Shown piece by piece: positions 21,706 to 32,831 of a stretch of 64,000 nt of DNA. This DNA comes from Sepiola atlantica (Eukaryota; Mollusca; Cephalopoda; Sepiida; Sepiolidae). The first letter of the stretch is position 1. Each line of letters opens with the position of its first letter. The notes under the pieces were generated by a model, which made no database searches, had not been told where the DNA came from, and saw nothing but the letters and a program-made list of their open reading frames with translations. The stretch is taken from contig OY744544.1 in the NCBI GenBank assembly GCA_963556195.1, positions 47,713,984 through 47,777,983 on the forward strand, in the 5' to 3' direction. Both the position numbers and the translations under genes were made by a program.

Positions 21706-22184
21706 TGTAAAATAATGATGCAGACATGTTGAGTAATAACACAAGACGTCACGATGAGGCTAAACACACGACCCCGCAATAATGGAGAAAAGCCGAAGAC
21801 TAGATAGATTGTCAACTAGGCTAAAAGAACAACGGAAATGAATCGAGGCCCTTTGAACGAGCAGAGATCGAGTTGGGTGGATATAGAGAAAAACTTGTCG
21901 CGGGTCAGCCCCGAAGAGAAGTACTCCCACCACAGCCGAACTGCCGTAAACAACTGGCGTGGGGATCACAAGCCTTCCCTAGATTGTGGGAGCAGACTAC
22001 TACAGAACGCATTGTCGTGTTTCATTCTAGGTTGCAAGGTAAATCACTCTGCCTGGTTTTCGTGAACATAACCTACGTTGGGTAGAGTCGAAAATTAACC
22101 GCCGTCAAGGTAAAGAAAAAGGTTTCTTCGTAAGATAGGCAAAGAACATTAATGCCAAAGGACTTTTGCTAACTAAGAAATATG

Positions 22185-22227
<43 letters not shown>

Positions 22228-22313
22228 ATACCCAACTTACACCAGCTGGTGGTGAAGATCATTGTATTTTGTTTGATGCTACTGGGTCCCCCGAAGGAAC
22301 GGGTATTGCAACA
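21706..22313 (+). repeat. 3' LTR of the Gypsy element
   Basis: Begins TGTAAAATAATGATGCAGAC and ends CGGGTATTGCAACA, like the 5' LTR, with several substitutions and a TA/TG microsatellite at about 22190-22228. Divergence from the 5' LTR implies an old insertion. Confidence 0.85.
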
Positions 22314-22486
22314 AATATTACAAATTCATTTATAAACAAAGGTAAAAATACAAAACTCATTTGTAAACAAAGGTAGATATACAAAACACATTTGTAAACA
22401 AAGGTAGATATACAAAACTCATTTGTAAACAAAGGTAAAAATATAAAACTCATTTGTAAACAAAGGTAGACATACAAAACTCATTA
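22314..22486 (+). repeat. 31-bp minisatellite, segment 5
   Basis: Starts AATATTACAAATTCATTT and continues for five to six units with CATTTGTAAACAAAGG. It is the right-hand part of the array that the Gypsy element split. Confidence 0.9.
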
Positions 22487-22578
22487 CAAAGAAAACAGCT
22501 TTCTTATATCCGGTTTTTGCTCGCTTAATGTTATTTTTTGTTTTTTTTCCGCGTGCCCAAAACGTAGACGAAACGTGA

Positions 22579-22641
22579 TCCTAACCTTAATCCTAACCCT
22601 AATCCTAACCCTAACCCTAACCCTAACCCTAACCCTAACCC
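22579..22641. repeat. interstitial telomeric repeat (CCCTAA)n
   Basis: About ten units of CCTAA/CCCTAA, with the left units degenerate (CCTTAAT, CCTAAT) and the right five or six perfect. This is the C-rich strand of the TTAGGG telomere motif used by most metazoans other than many arthropods and nematodes. Confidence 0.95.
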
Positions 22642-23339
22642 ATTACGTTAACTTTTCTCACATACATTTAGCCGGCTTTAACTTGAAGATGTCAGTTAAT
22701 ATAAGAAAATAACTCCGGACATTGGCAAACCGATTGAATTATGTGAAGCTGGAGTAGAAAATATTCGACGAATCATTGAAATCAACAAGGTTAGTTTGAA
22801 GGCAATATTAGGTCAGAATACAACTATTTGGTGGGATTTTATTTTCAAAATCAGATGAAAATATTGTCTTTGTCGCAACTCTAATGTCTTTGGGGCTTTT
22901 ACTCTAATATTCTTTTCGATAAAAATAAATGGTTGTTTTTCATGTTTCCTTCGCTTTTGCATGAATGACAATCGGAATGTGAATAACCAGAGGCGACCGA
23001 GATTACGATAAACGATTATTATTTATGAAGTCCAGTGTCAACCGTTCTCTATTTAGTTGTTTTCAAAAATGAAGAAATATTTTAAGAAAACAGCTAAGAG
23101 CCTCGTTCTGACATTATTCCTGATACACGTAGGTGGTTGAAGTAATGCATTGCAGACGAATTGCTTTATAAGGGATTTGTCTTCAAGAAGCGAGGAAGAA
23201 ATACATTTAAAATTTGCATTCGTTGATTTTGCTTCAAGAAAAATACAAAACAGAGAAACAGTAATGGAAATTTACACAGGAAGATACTCTTAAATAAATA
23301 TTATTTGTTGCGCATACACGAACATATACACACACACAT

Positions 23340-23402
<63 letters not shown>

Positions 23403-24450
23403 AACATTATTAAATAACACAGTGTTTTTCCTTGATAATACTTTTTTTCAATTTTCTGAAGAGTCCATTTAGTATTTCGGTCGAATTGGTATATGGAAGT
23501 TCCGTGGGTTTCTTGTTTCATTTGCTTTTGCTTTTCGCGAAAACTTTCAATTTGATTCGTCAAATCATTTTCAGGCTGTGTTACAAATATGTTTATACTA
23601 TTGAGTTTTTTTAACGTCTGTAAGAAAGCGTCTATAATATTGAGATATTACATTCAAACGTGATTACGTTCTAAGCTCGTGAAAGATCAAAAAGTATGAT
23701 TGTTTAACGGCTGAAAATTTAATTACGTCTTAAATGCGTGCAAGATACAAAAGTATCATTTCTTTACGGTTAAGAATTTCGTAACGTTAATTACTCTGTT
23801 AGACACTTTAAAATGTTGTGACTAGTTTCGTAATTCACATGATTGATTATGGGATGTTTAGTTTTATGTAGAGGGTTTTAAGAAGTTTTAATTTGTTGAT
23901 GTTGGTATCGTGGTGCATTATTTTAGTATTTTTTAACTAAGATGTGTCTATATTGAGAAGTGGGAAGTAATGATGTTTAGGTGTTGGCAAATAAAGCTAG
24001 TGTCCGAGAGATGTAAGGTATGTATTCGGAAAAGTGTTGTGGTACTAAAAGCGATGTAACAATTAGTTGTATTATTATTGTCGGAGATTTATTCTCATAT
24101 AATGTATTTTGGGTCTGAAGAGGATTTATATTAAACTACATGGTTTCATGTTTTATTTTTTTAATAATAAATGATGAATATAATTAAATTTTTAGAGTTG
24201 GTTTTATTATTAGTATTGATATACAAAACTATTGATTCCATTATTGATAACATATACAAGATACTAAAATATTTAAAATGTTATTATTAATTTGCCCAAC
24301 CGAAGTCCCTTCTGATGACCATAAGAGACACATCTATACCCAAATTGACGTTTAAACTTACGTGATTTTAACTAAATAAAAATTATTTGAAAAAACAATA
24401 TCTGTGTCATTTTGGCTTATAAAATTTCAAATTACAACTGAGAAAAAATG
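22642..24450. other. no gene recognised; (CA)n(TA)n inside
   Basis: AT-rich sequence with a (CA)n(TA)n run at about 23322-23397. An open frame at 23234-23563 (minus) starts MTNQIESFREKQKQMKQETH but runs into the microsatellite, so it is probably chance. Nothing else can be assigned. Confidence 0.5.
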
Positions 24451-24454
24451 TCTA

Positions 24455-24840
24455 TGTATGTATATATATGTAAATATGTATATATATATATGTATATATA
24501 TATTTTTATATATGCACATGTATAAATATATGTATGTATATATATATATGTATATATGTATATATATATATATTCATATATATGTATATGTATTTATATA
24601 TATATATGTATATGTATGTGTATATATATGTATAGATATGCATATATGTATGTATATGTATATATATGTATATATTAGTATATGTGTATATATATGTGTA
24701 TATATATGTATATATATATATATGTATATATGTATATATATATATGCATAGATATGTATATATATATGTATATGTATATATATGTATATATGTATGAGGT
24801 GTGTAAAAACTTTTTCTCATATTTCATCCTACTTATGATA

Positions 24841-24906
<66 letters not shown>
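24455..24906. repeat. (TATG/TATA)n microsatellite block
   Basis: An extended, imperfect TATATGTA-type repeat, then a pure (TA)n run at about 24843-24906 after a short unique stretch (24795-24842). The open frames rich in Ile, Tyr and Met that cross it are artefacts. Confidence 0.95.
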
Positions 24907-24909
<3 letters not shown>

Positions 24910-25275
24910 CGGGACGTAGAAATACCTGGTATTGTGGTATTGTACGCAGGCGCAGTGCTACTCTACTCGGCGAGATTGACCCGTGATTTTGTTAGATCAT
25001 CCATCTATGAGACGGAAACTCTGATATAAAACTTAAGCTCTACATCGTATCTCAGTTATTTGGCTTGTCACTGAAATCAAACTTTGGAGAAAGAGACCGT
25101 GCTCTGCGTTTCGTACAAACGAAAAGCATGGTCATCTACATCTACAGATATTCCTACAACATCCACGGCGACGAAGATCTGTAATAATAAACTAGGCCTG
25201 CTGAACAATATGCGCGACCACAATTTGCCATGCAATCTTTGTAGGATGACCTTCTTTTGTAAAGAAGTGTTAATC
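24907..25275. other. unique sequence between two microsatellites
   Basis: About 370 bp with higher GC and an open frame (25084 onward) reading KRKAWSSTSTDIPTTSTATK. Being bounded on both sides by TA microsatellites it looks like an inserted or retained element fragment, but I do not recognise it. Confidence 0.35.
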
Positions 25276-25393
25276 ATCATATATGTATGTATATATGTAT
25301 ATGTATGTATATGTATTTATATATGTATATGTATGTATATATACATATGTATGCATATATATGTATATATATATATACATGTATATATGTATG

Positions 25394-25473
<80 letters not shown>

Positions 25474-25475
25474 TA
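25276..25475. repeat. (TATG/TA)n microsatellite block
   Basis: Imperfect TATATGTA repeats grading into pure (TA)n at about 25412-25475. Confidence 0.95.
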
Positions 25476-25519
25476 TTTCTTCTCCCCTTTTTTTCATTTT
25501 AATTTAGTTTATCTAAAGA

Positions 25520-26930
25520 GATCAAGGGGCCTACTCTTGAGGCTAACACTTGATTTCCCTATGAGTAAAATTTATATCCGAGGGATCTCTTAAGGATAAA
25601 TGTAGTTCCTTTTAGGGCTGCTATCTGTACTTCCCTACAATTTGGTTTTCCGGGGATTGTTTCTAAGTATTTACTTAGATTTTTTTTTTCACCAGACCAG
25701 TTGCCCCCACTACAACCGGTATGATGTTTATTTCATCGAGGGACCATGTTATTTTTAGATCATTTTTGAGATCTTGGTATTTTGTTATTTTTTCCCGTTC
25801 GGCTCTATTGAGGCCGTAGTCATTTGGGACGGTTACATCAATGATGAGAGCAGTTTTATCTGGTTTGTTCCAGATGACAATGTCTGGTTTGATGGCCTTG
25901 TCTTTTATGTATCTGCCCGCCTGTATGTCTTTATCATAGAACACTGTCACTTTTCCATTCGATGTTATGGGTGGGGGTTCATGTGCCCAGATGTTCAGTG
26001 ATCTTTCTAGCTGCATCTTTCCGCAGATCTTCCAATGTAGGTATTTACATACTTTGTTGTGGCGGGCAGTGTAATGGCCATCAGCCAAAAGGATCTTGCA
26101 TCCAGACATTAGGTGGCTTGGACTTTCGATGGCAGAGTGGCAGAACCTGCACTGGTCGGTTTTTTGTTAGCCTGCCATTTTCTTAAATCCATTAGTAAGT
26201 AGGCCCTGGTCTTGTGCTGCTATTAGTATCCGTTCCTCATCGAACGGGAAGTTTCCACTCTTGAGCCATTGTAGTGAAGCCTCCTTGTCGATATAGCTCT
26301 GGTTAAGTTCTTCAATGAACTTTCCTGCTCTTTTATTATTTCGCCATCCTTCTAGTCTGGTCTTCAGCTCCTTTTTCGTGTACTCTTCCCTCTTCTTGCG
26401 CGCGATCAAGGTTGCTGGGTTGTTATCATCTTCGCTAGTGTTTTCCAGTGTGTTTCCACTGAAATTATCGACTAGTTTTGTTGTTGAGGTCTGCTGAGGA
26501 AGGTATTTGGTGTGATGTTCATTCACCATTCTCATTTTTTTATCACAGGAGCTCTTTATATATTGTCCCACGCTGACCATTGAGGCTCGGTAGGCATGAT
26601 TGATCTCAATGAGGCCCAGACCACCTTCTCTTCGCGGTAAGTAAAGTATGTCCATACACTGATGTCGGTAGATGACTTTATTTAAGGCAAGCATTTTCCG
26701 AGTTTTTGTGTCTAGTTTGTTGATGTAGCCTTGTGGCCAATCGATAATGCCGAACCCGTAGGAGACGACAGGTATTGCCAGTTGGTTTATGGCAGTTATT
26801 TTATTTTTTATGAGAGTTCAGATGTGAGGATTTTTTTCAGGCGCTTAATATATTCTCTCTGTACCTTCTCTCTCATCTTTCCGTGCTCTAGCGTCTCATT
26901 CTCTTCTACTCCAAGGTATTTATAGACAGC
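25520..26930 (-). pseudogene. LINE C-terminal region with zinc finger and restriction-like endonuclease
   Basis: Reading right to left on the minus strand: YKYLGVEENETLEHGKMREK (about 26925-26870); IIDWPQGYINKLD...KMLALNKVIYRHQ; PRREGGLGLIEINHAYRA; SYIDKEASLQWLKSGNF and ILIAAQDQGLLTNGFKKM. Then, after one in-frame TAA (26164-26166), CRFCHSAIESPSHLMSGC, a C-x2-C...H-x4-C finger. RHNKVCKYLHWKIC and KPDIVIWNKPDKTALIIDVTVPND follow, the latter with the PD...D...K-type nuclease core. This architecture belongs to REL-bearing LINEs, which use site-selective second-strand cleavage. The tail (25675-25520) is frameshifted in a poly-A run. The copy is nearly continuous but lacks the RT core. Confidence 0.85.
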
Positions 26931-28665
26931 ATCTTCTTATATGTGTGTGTGTGCGTGTGTGTGTGTATACATCTATATAAAAGCAAATGTTGTTAAACAT
27001 AACATAATTCGCTGCTCGATTATACTTGTTCGTTTTTCCAAAGGAATGAGACAATTCGAAGTCAACGTTCAAGACGCTTACAATAATGACGCGCTAATTT
27101 TGCTGATTGACGCGCTAATTTTGCTGATTGAAAGACAGAAACAAAACTCCCCATTAAACCAGAAAGAAAATGTTATTTGCTGTTACCTTCGTCTTAATTG
27201 ACATGTTTATGAGTTGGTATGAACTGATAATTATAATGTTGAAATATTCTGACGAAAGAGAACTTTACTTAAGTGAAAACCACACGTTAAATCAGCCGGA
27301 TGACAAGCGTTCTTATCTGCTGGGGGGATGACTTTTCGTGATCGTACATTAGTAATATTTGGGCTCTTCTGTTTGTTCGCCTATTTTCGATACGATGGAG
27401 AACAATGTCGAATTCTATTGTTATAATCGCCATCGTCAACCTTAATGTTTAAATAACGATTTCAATCCGCACCTTTAATGATGGAAATTCTATTTGCAAT
27501 GAAAGCGTTACAGGCCGACCTGGCGACGCCCTACCGAAGAACACAACATCTTATAGAGACTTTTTACATTTGTTCATCTCATTTGCCCTTTATTGTAATC
27601 TATTACATCTCATTCAGTATTGATTGGAGGGAAAGCGCATTGATACACATCTCTTTAAATTGGCTATTGATTACAACTAATAATGCGTTTAATTGGTCAA
27701 ACGGATACAGTCTAGCAGACCATGGAATCGATCATGCCACGTTAAAATCTGTGTTTATTATTTACACACTAATAATATTGGGAAAGGTATGAATACGCAA
27801 CTCCATCACGGGTATGATGCTAACTACCATAATCGTACACAATGAATTGTTTAGCATGGTGATTGTGTTTTGACATTAAAAGGGTGTGATTCCTTAAAAT
27901 AAAATAAAAACATTAAAAATAAATGTGATTGTTTCTGCATAAATAAAAAGAAACTTTATACTCTCAACGTTCTATAATCATCTTATATCCTATTCGCTCT
28001 CCTCTAGGTCATGCTGTCATTTTTTCTGCAACTTAGACAAAATAGGATGTAGCTAGACAAAATTAAAGATAGACATCGACCAACAAATGACCCAACGATC
28101 GATGCATACACTTTCTCCTTTTTTAAATGATTTCTAAAGAATGGGTATGATATAATTAGAAGTTTATGGATATCGATAATACTGCTTTCTGATTGGTTGA
28201 AATGATTTTAAGGTTTTTGTTGTGATCAAATTATTTCACAGTATTTTAAAATCAGCTGTTTACAAATTAACAGAAATGAAAGAATGAAACAAAAGATTTG
28301 CTATTTAATCGTCCATGTCCATTTATAAATTGATATTTTTGTTACCACCCCTAAATTGACGCTTTCGGTCATCATTTATGTCCATTTTTCTTGTCAGTCT
28401 GCCACTACAATGAAAGACATTAAATATGTACTAATTCATTTAAACTTCTGTCCGTGTGTCCGTTGGGTTCATCCCTCCATTACACAAGTGTATGCGCCAA
28501 TAAATGGGATACCTTTGTTATCACGGTAAACCCAGACATTTTCCATACTCATTTGCCTATAACGCAAATTCGAATTGGCTAAAAAACATTCACTTTCTAC
28601 AACCAGCAAACTGAAAACTGCGTAGGAAGAATGCAAATGTAAAATAATAAATGTAACTATAAGTG

Positions 28666-28667
<2 letters not shown>
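26931..28667. other. no gene recognised; small tandem duplication and short TG run
   Basis: A (GT)n run lies at about 26942-26967. A 21-bp tandem duplication (GACGCGCTAATTTTGCTGATT) occurs at about 27087-27130. An open frame of 104 codons (27478-27792, plus) with hydrophobic stretches has no recognised relatives. The rest is AT-rich without assignable features. Confidence 0.5.

Positions 28668-28719
<52 letters not shown>
28668..28719. repeat. (TA)n microsatellite
   Basis: About 52 bp of pure TA, immediately before the end of the second REL-LINE remnant. Confidence 0.95.
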
Positions 28720-28720
<1 letters not shown>

Positions 28721-28734
28721 TTATCGTTTTGTTT

Positions 28735-29360
28735 TTTCTGGGGACATTTACCGGCTATCTCAGACACTCCAGCCGAGATATCTTTTTAAGATTCTAACCG
28801 TTCCTTTAAGTGGAATTGTTTGTATCTCTCATGCACTTGGTTCGCCGAGTAGTTTTTGAAATTATTTTTCATTAGTCCGGTTACTCCTATAATTACTGGA
28901 ATGATTGAGATTTTCCTGAGATTCCAGTTTCTTTTCATGTCGTACGTAAGACCTTGGTATTTCGTAATCTTTTACACTTTCTAGCTCTGTTTAAGCCAGC
29001 ATAATTAGGGACACTGACTTCAACTAGGGTTGCTACTTTTTCTCTATATCAAGTTTAACAACTCCGTTTTCTAGATATGTAGCTGTAGGGATTACATAGT
29101 CAAAGTGGATGGTGTATGACTTATTTCCAACTGTGTTTGCTGGTATATGCTCACAGGAATTGCTGTTACACTGGATATTACACTTTTTACAGATAGTCCC
29201 GTGAAGGTAGTTGCACACTTCGTTGTGTCGCATTGTATAGTAGCTATCCCCAGCAGAACCTTAGAACTGGATGTCAGGTGGCCTATACTTTCTATTTCTG
29301 TGTGGCAGAACCTGCACTTTTCGTTGCTGAGACCACTCATAATTTTAAAGGCATTGGTAA
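28735..29360 (-). pseudogene. second REL-type LINE remnant
   Basis: Minus-strand pieces in order: TNAFKIMSGLSNEKCRFCHTEIESIGHL (finger), RHNEVCNYLHGTIC, NGVVKLDIEKKVATLVEVSVPNYAGLNRAR (nuclease core; the K-L-D/V-E...K spacing is eroded) and a C-terminal stretch. It is related to, but clearly diverged from, the copy at 25.5-26.9 kb. The second Cys of the C-terminal finger pair appears lost and frames are broken. Confidence 0.75.
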
Positions 29361-29839
29361 TCAAGCCTTAATCTTAGGCAGCCATTATCATTCTCTCCTT
29401 ATAATAGTGGAGCGACCCTCTTTAAGCCAGTCTACAGAGCGTTCCTTATCTATATATTCCTGGGATAGTTCATCCAGATGTGCGTATGTGTTTGAAAAAG
29501 AGAAAAAGAAAAAGAAATCAAATACTGGGAAAAATCATAAAAAACGAGAGGTTTTACCGGTTTCGTTCGGATCAACGAACGTCTTCAGAAAAAGTGATGG
29601 TGATGTTTTTTTCTGTATCTTATTTGTTTTTCTTTTTGTCTTTTTCAAACACATACGCACATTTGGATGAACTATCCCAGGAATATATAGATAAGGAACG
29701 CTCTGTAGACTGAATGAAAGAGGATCGCTCCACTATTATCAGAAGAGAATGATAGTGGCTACCCAAGATCAAGGCTTGATTACCAATGCTTTTAAAATAT
29801 GAGTGACCTCAGCAACGACAGGTGCAAGTTCTGCCACAC
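29300..29839. repeat. inverted duplication of REL-LINE sequence around a 115-130 bp spacer
   Basis: About 29300-29510 is an inverted, diverged copy of about 29630-29839. Matching blocks are GAACTATCCCAGGAATATAT, AACGCTCTGTAGACTG, CGCTCCACTATTAT and CTGCCACAC. Both arms carry the post-RT LINE region (DELSQEYIDKERSVD on the plus copy). The spacer holds unrelated sequence with a hammerhead-like motif. Confidence 0.85.
29550..29593 (-). ncRNA. hammerhead-like motif in fold-back spacer
   Basis: On the minus strand: CTGAAGA (29588 to 29582), an extra C, stem II GTTCG/CGAAC around TTGATC, then GAAAC. The palindromic ACCGGT forms stem III, followed by A (29555). Adjacent stem I is weak, about 3 A-T pairs (TTT/AAA). 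The layout, including one extra base before stem II, is the same as in PLE-1, so this is probably a PLE terminal remnant. Confidence 0.5.
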
Positions 29840-29860
29840 TACCCTGACTTTACGTTTCCT

Positions 29861-30150
29861 TTCAGCCAACAGTTTTAGTCTTTTATTTTTGTATATATAA
29901 GTGTATTAATTTTCAAAGTTAAATGTTACCGGTAATATGTATTATTACATTACCGTGTTATAATCTTCTGATAAAAAGAGTTTGTCTTTGAAAATCCATG
30001 GGGTAAAGATAATGAAACGCCTTACATTAAACTTCTGATGTTATAATAAATATTGTATCTATACGCTTTTATATTATCATATTTCATCTCTTGAATTGAT
30101 TGCTCTAATATATTTATATTGACCTTTTATTATCATGATTGATTATTATT
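29861..30150 (+). repeat. diverged single copy of the 20.8-kb inverted-repeat family
   Basis: It shares with 21067-21313 the order: ATTACCG/GCGGTAA region, the hammerhead core, a TTTGAAAA...CATG block, a run resembling CTTAAACTTCTGATGTTATAATAAA and a TATATTAT tail. It is considerably more diverged. Confidence 0.55.
29963..30010 (+). ncRNA. degenerate hammerhead-like ribozyme, covarying copy
   Basis: Stem I ATCTT (29963-29967) pairs with AAGAT (30006-30010). The core is CTGATAA (29968-29974), with G8 changed to A. Stem II is AAAGA/TCTTT, GAA is at 29990-29992, stem III is AATCCATGGGGT and the cleavage base is A (30005). Relative to 21183-21231, two stem I pairs have changed on both strands (C-G to U-A, G-C to A-U). 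Confidence 0.55.
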
Positions 30151-30734
30151 TTACGATACATCGCGTATATTTAATTCGATATCTAATACTATGTGTATAT
30201 CTTTATAATAACACTGTAAGATCTAAAATACGCAAACAAAACCATCTTGTACCGCCTTTCGTGTCTCATATAGAAAACTAAAATAAATATATAATGATAT
30301 CTAACCCTTATGTCTAGAATCCTTATTCTAATTTTGATCAAAATCCATTACATGATTTTGATTCTAACAAATTTCTAATATTTGAGTAGTTGTAAGAAAA
30401 TATGAAATTCCAGGAAATCTATCTTAAATTTCTTTCTAATGACGATGGATTTAATGAAAATCTGAAATATTTGAATTTTTAAAAACCCTTAACTCTAAAG
30501 AAACTTAAATTTGGGGAATATCTGATACCTATTGTTAAAGTTTCACAAAAATTGAAAGTATCTGAATTTTCACAAATAGCTTCTTTTGCACAAAACTAAA
30601 CGAAACAAAATATAACTCACCTTTGGAAACCACACGCCGAACAACTGTGTTCCAAAATTCATAATGATCGGTTAATTATTTTATGAGTGAATCCTATGCA
30701 TATGAATATATAAAAAATAGAAACAGACCTAACT

Positions 30735-30776
<42 letters not shown>

Positions 30777-30868
30777 CATATATATATAAATTCTTTGTAG
30801 AATGGTAGGAAAAATCCCAGCAGAGTGCTCGATTAATTAAGAATCAAAGTTAAAAATTAAGAGCATAA
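30151..30868. other. no gene recognised; TA/CATA microsatellite
   Basis: AT-rich; a TA/CATA run at about 30738-30788 precedes the palindrome by 80 bp. Nothing else is recognised. Confidence 0.5.
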
Positions 30869-30899
30869 TATTTATTTATTCTGGTACAGAAAAATTAGT

Positions 30900-30968
30900 A
30901 CAACATTCGTACCGTCGGTTTCAAGCACGGAAGGTCTTACCCATCCGGCTCTCTTCAGCTTCTGTTGT
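30900..30968 (-). ncRNA. hammerhead-like ribozyme, left palindrome arm
   Basis: Mirror of 33845-33913 on the minus strand; same fold and bases. Confidence 0.65.
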
Positions 30969-31179
30969 CATCTGTTTTGGAAATGTGAGGTCACATGACA
31001 CTCTTGTTGGGACGCGTTATTTGCTCAGTGTGTTGTGTGTGTTTGTTTAAATTTGAATTTAGTGTCATAAGACCGTTGAGATTTAAAACACGGGAGAAGA
31101 AAGGGAATTCAAGATTAAAGGGAATAAAAAGGGGAATAAAAAAGGGGGGTAAAAAATAAAAAAATATATATATGAAAAA

Positions 31180-31212
<33 letters not shown>

Positions 31213-31981
31213 TAAAAAAACATATATATATATAAAAACATTTTAATACTAAGAATAAAGGAATAAAAAAATAATAAAAAAATAATAAAAAAATAAAAAA
31301 ATAAAAAAAGAAGAAAAAGAGAAAAAGAGTATAAAAAGTGGGTTAAAAAATATATATATAGAGAGAGAATAAATTGTAGAGAATAAAAAAGAGCGAGAGA
31401 GAAAGAAAGAATAAAAATAGAAAGAATAAAATATATAAATAAAATATATAAATAAAAATTATAATAATAAAAAAATAATAAAAAAATTAAAGATTAAAAA
31501 CAAAAATAATAAAAATAAAGAAAGGGTTTCTCTGAAATTCCCGTGAGCCAAATTATGAATTTGTATCATTAGCCGTTATATTTTTGAAGGTATGCGTTCT
31601 AAAAATCGTTGATGTGTAAGAATCTTTAGATTGGAGTGATTTTTAATGAAGGGATTCGGATCTAAGGGAGGTAACTAAGATGGAAATATGAAATATTTGA
31701 GTTTGTTAAAGTGGGTTTGAAAATTAATCTGGTGGTTGATAAAAGATAAAAAAATAAAAAATTAAATATTTTTGCATTTTGGTGAAAGTCGAAGTTTTTG
31801 CTCTTGGAATTTATGTGGATATAATTTTTTGAGTAATCTAGTGATTGATAATTAAATTAAATATTTTTGTATTTTTGTGAAGGTCGGAGTTTTTGCTCTT
31901 GAAGTTTAAGTGGATATAGGTTGATGAGGTGTTTGTTCGTTTTTATTGTGTTTATATTAGTAGAGGGGGGGTAGTTAGACA

Positions 31982-32358
31982 TTATGTGAATCGGTCAGAC
32001 CAGTTTATAAGCAATGCTTGCCTCTTGTGTGCACATCCCTTGAATATTTCATCGCGGACATTTAAACAGGCTGTATTCGGATCGATGATGGCTTTTGAAA
32101 TGTGGTATTTTTCAGCGTCACATAGAGGACATCTGTTTATGGCTGGAGAGAAGGATGGTTTTCTCTCAATTATTTTCCATTTGATGGTGAAGGGTGTGTT
32201 TTCTTCTTTAAGCTGCCATATTCGGGTCGCGAGTGCCGTATTAGCCTTGTTTTTGTATCTGAAGGAGTTTCTGTGTGCATATAGCCTTTGTTTGAAATTT
32301 CCCTTCGTCATCCCAATATATTTTTCTGCATTACTGGTATTCTGGTCTGTGACGGTTG
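31982..32358 (-). pseudogene. PLE GIY-YIG endonuclease, left arm copy (5'-truncated)
   Basis: Minus-strand frame from TVTDQNTSNAEKYIGMTKGN to LLINWSDRFT, about 124 codons. It contains the KYIG half of the GIY-YIG motif, the RLYAHRNSFRYKN helix and a CPLCDAEKYHISKA segment. The first half of the motif and the upstream Cys-rich knuckle are cut off at the spacer boundary, so this copy cannot encode a whole nuclease domain. Confidence 0.8.
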
Positions 32359-32831
32359 AACCCAAAACAATTACAAACGCAGGCTGCTCATGCCAAGACA
32401 AAAACAACTGCCCCCTGGAGGGAAATTGCAAAATCAATTCAATCATTTATGAAGCAACCGTCACAGACCAGAATACCAGTAATGCAGAAAAATATATTGG
32501 GATGACGAAGGGAAATTTCAAACAAAGGCTATATGCACACAGAAACTCCTTCAGATACAAAAACAAGGCTAATACGGCACTCGCGACCCGAATATGGCAG
32601 CTTAAAGAAGAAAACACACCCTTCACCATCAAATGGAAAATAATTGAGAGAAAACCATCCTTCTCTCCAGCCATAAACAGATGTCCTCTATGTGACGCTG
32701 AAAAATACCACATTTCAAAAGCCATCATCGATCCGAATACAGCCTGTTTAAATGTCCGCGATGAAATATTCAAGGGATGTGCACACAAGAGGCAAGCATT
32801 GCTTATAAACTGGTCTGACCGATTCACATAA
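32356..32831 (+). CDS. PLE GIY-YIG endonuclease with Cys-rich knuckle, right arm copy (3' fragment)
   Basis: The plus-strand frame has CSCQDKNNCPLEGNC (about 32386-32430), a C-x-C...C-x5-C knuckle. It is followed by SIIYEATVTDQ...KYIGMTKGN (the IIY...YIG pair), RLYAHRNSFRYKN, TRIWQLKEENTPFTIKWKI and CPLCDAEKYHISKAIID, with TAA at 32829-32831. Such CPLxGxC knuckles precede GIY-YIG domains in some PLE clades (family knowledge). The open frame also runs backwards through the left arm antisense strand to 31929, which is an artefact of the palindrome. No RT is present. Confidence 0.75.

Noticed and set aside
24404..25507. Long Ile/Tyr/Met-rich open frames
   Set aside because: They are translations of TATATGTA microsatellites, open in several frames on both strands.
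31929..32355. N-terminal half of a 300-codon plus-strand frame
   Set aside because: It is the antisense of the left palindrome arm; only the part from 32356 corresponds to the real GIY-YIG protein.
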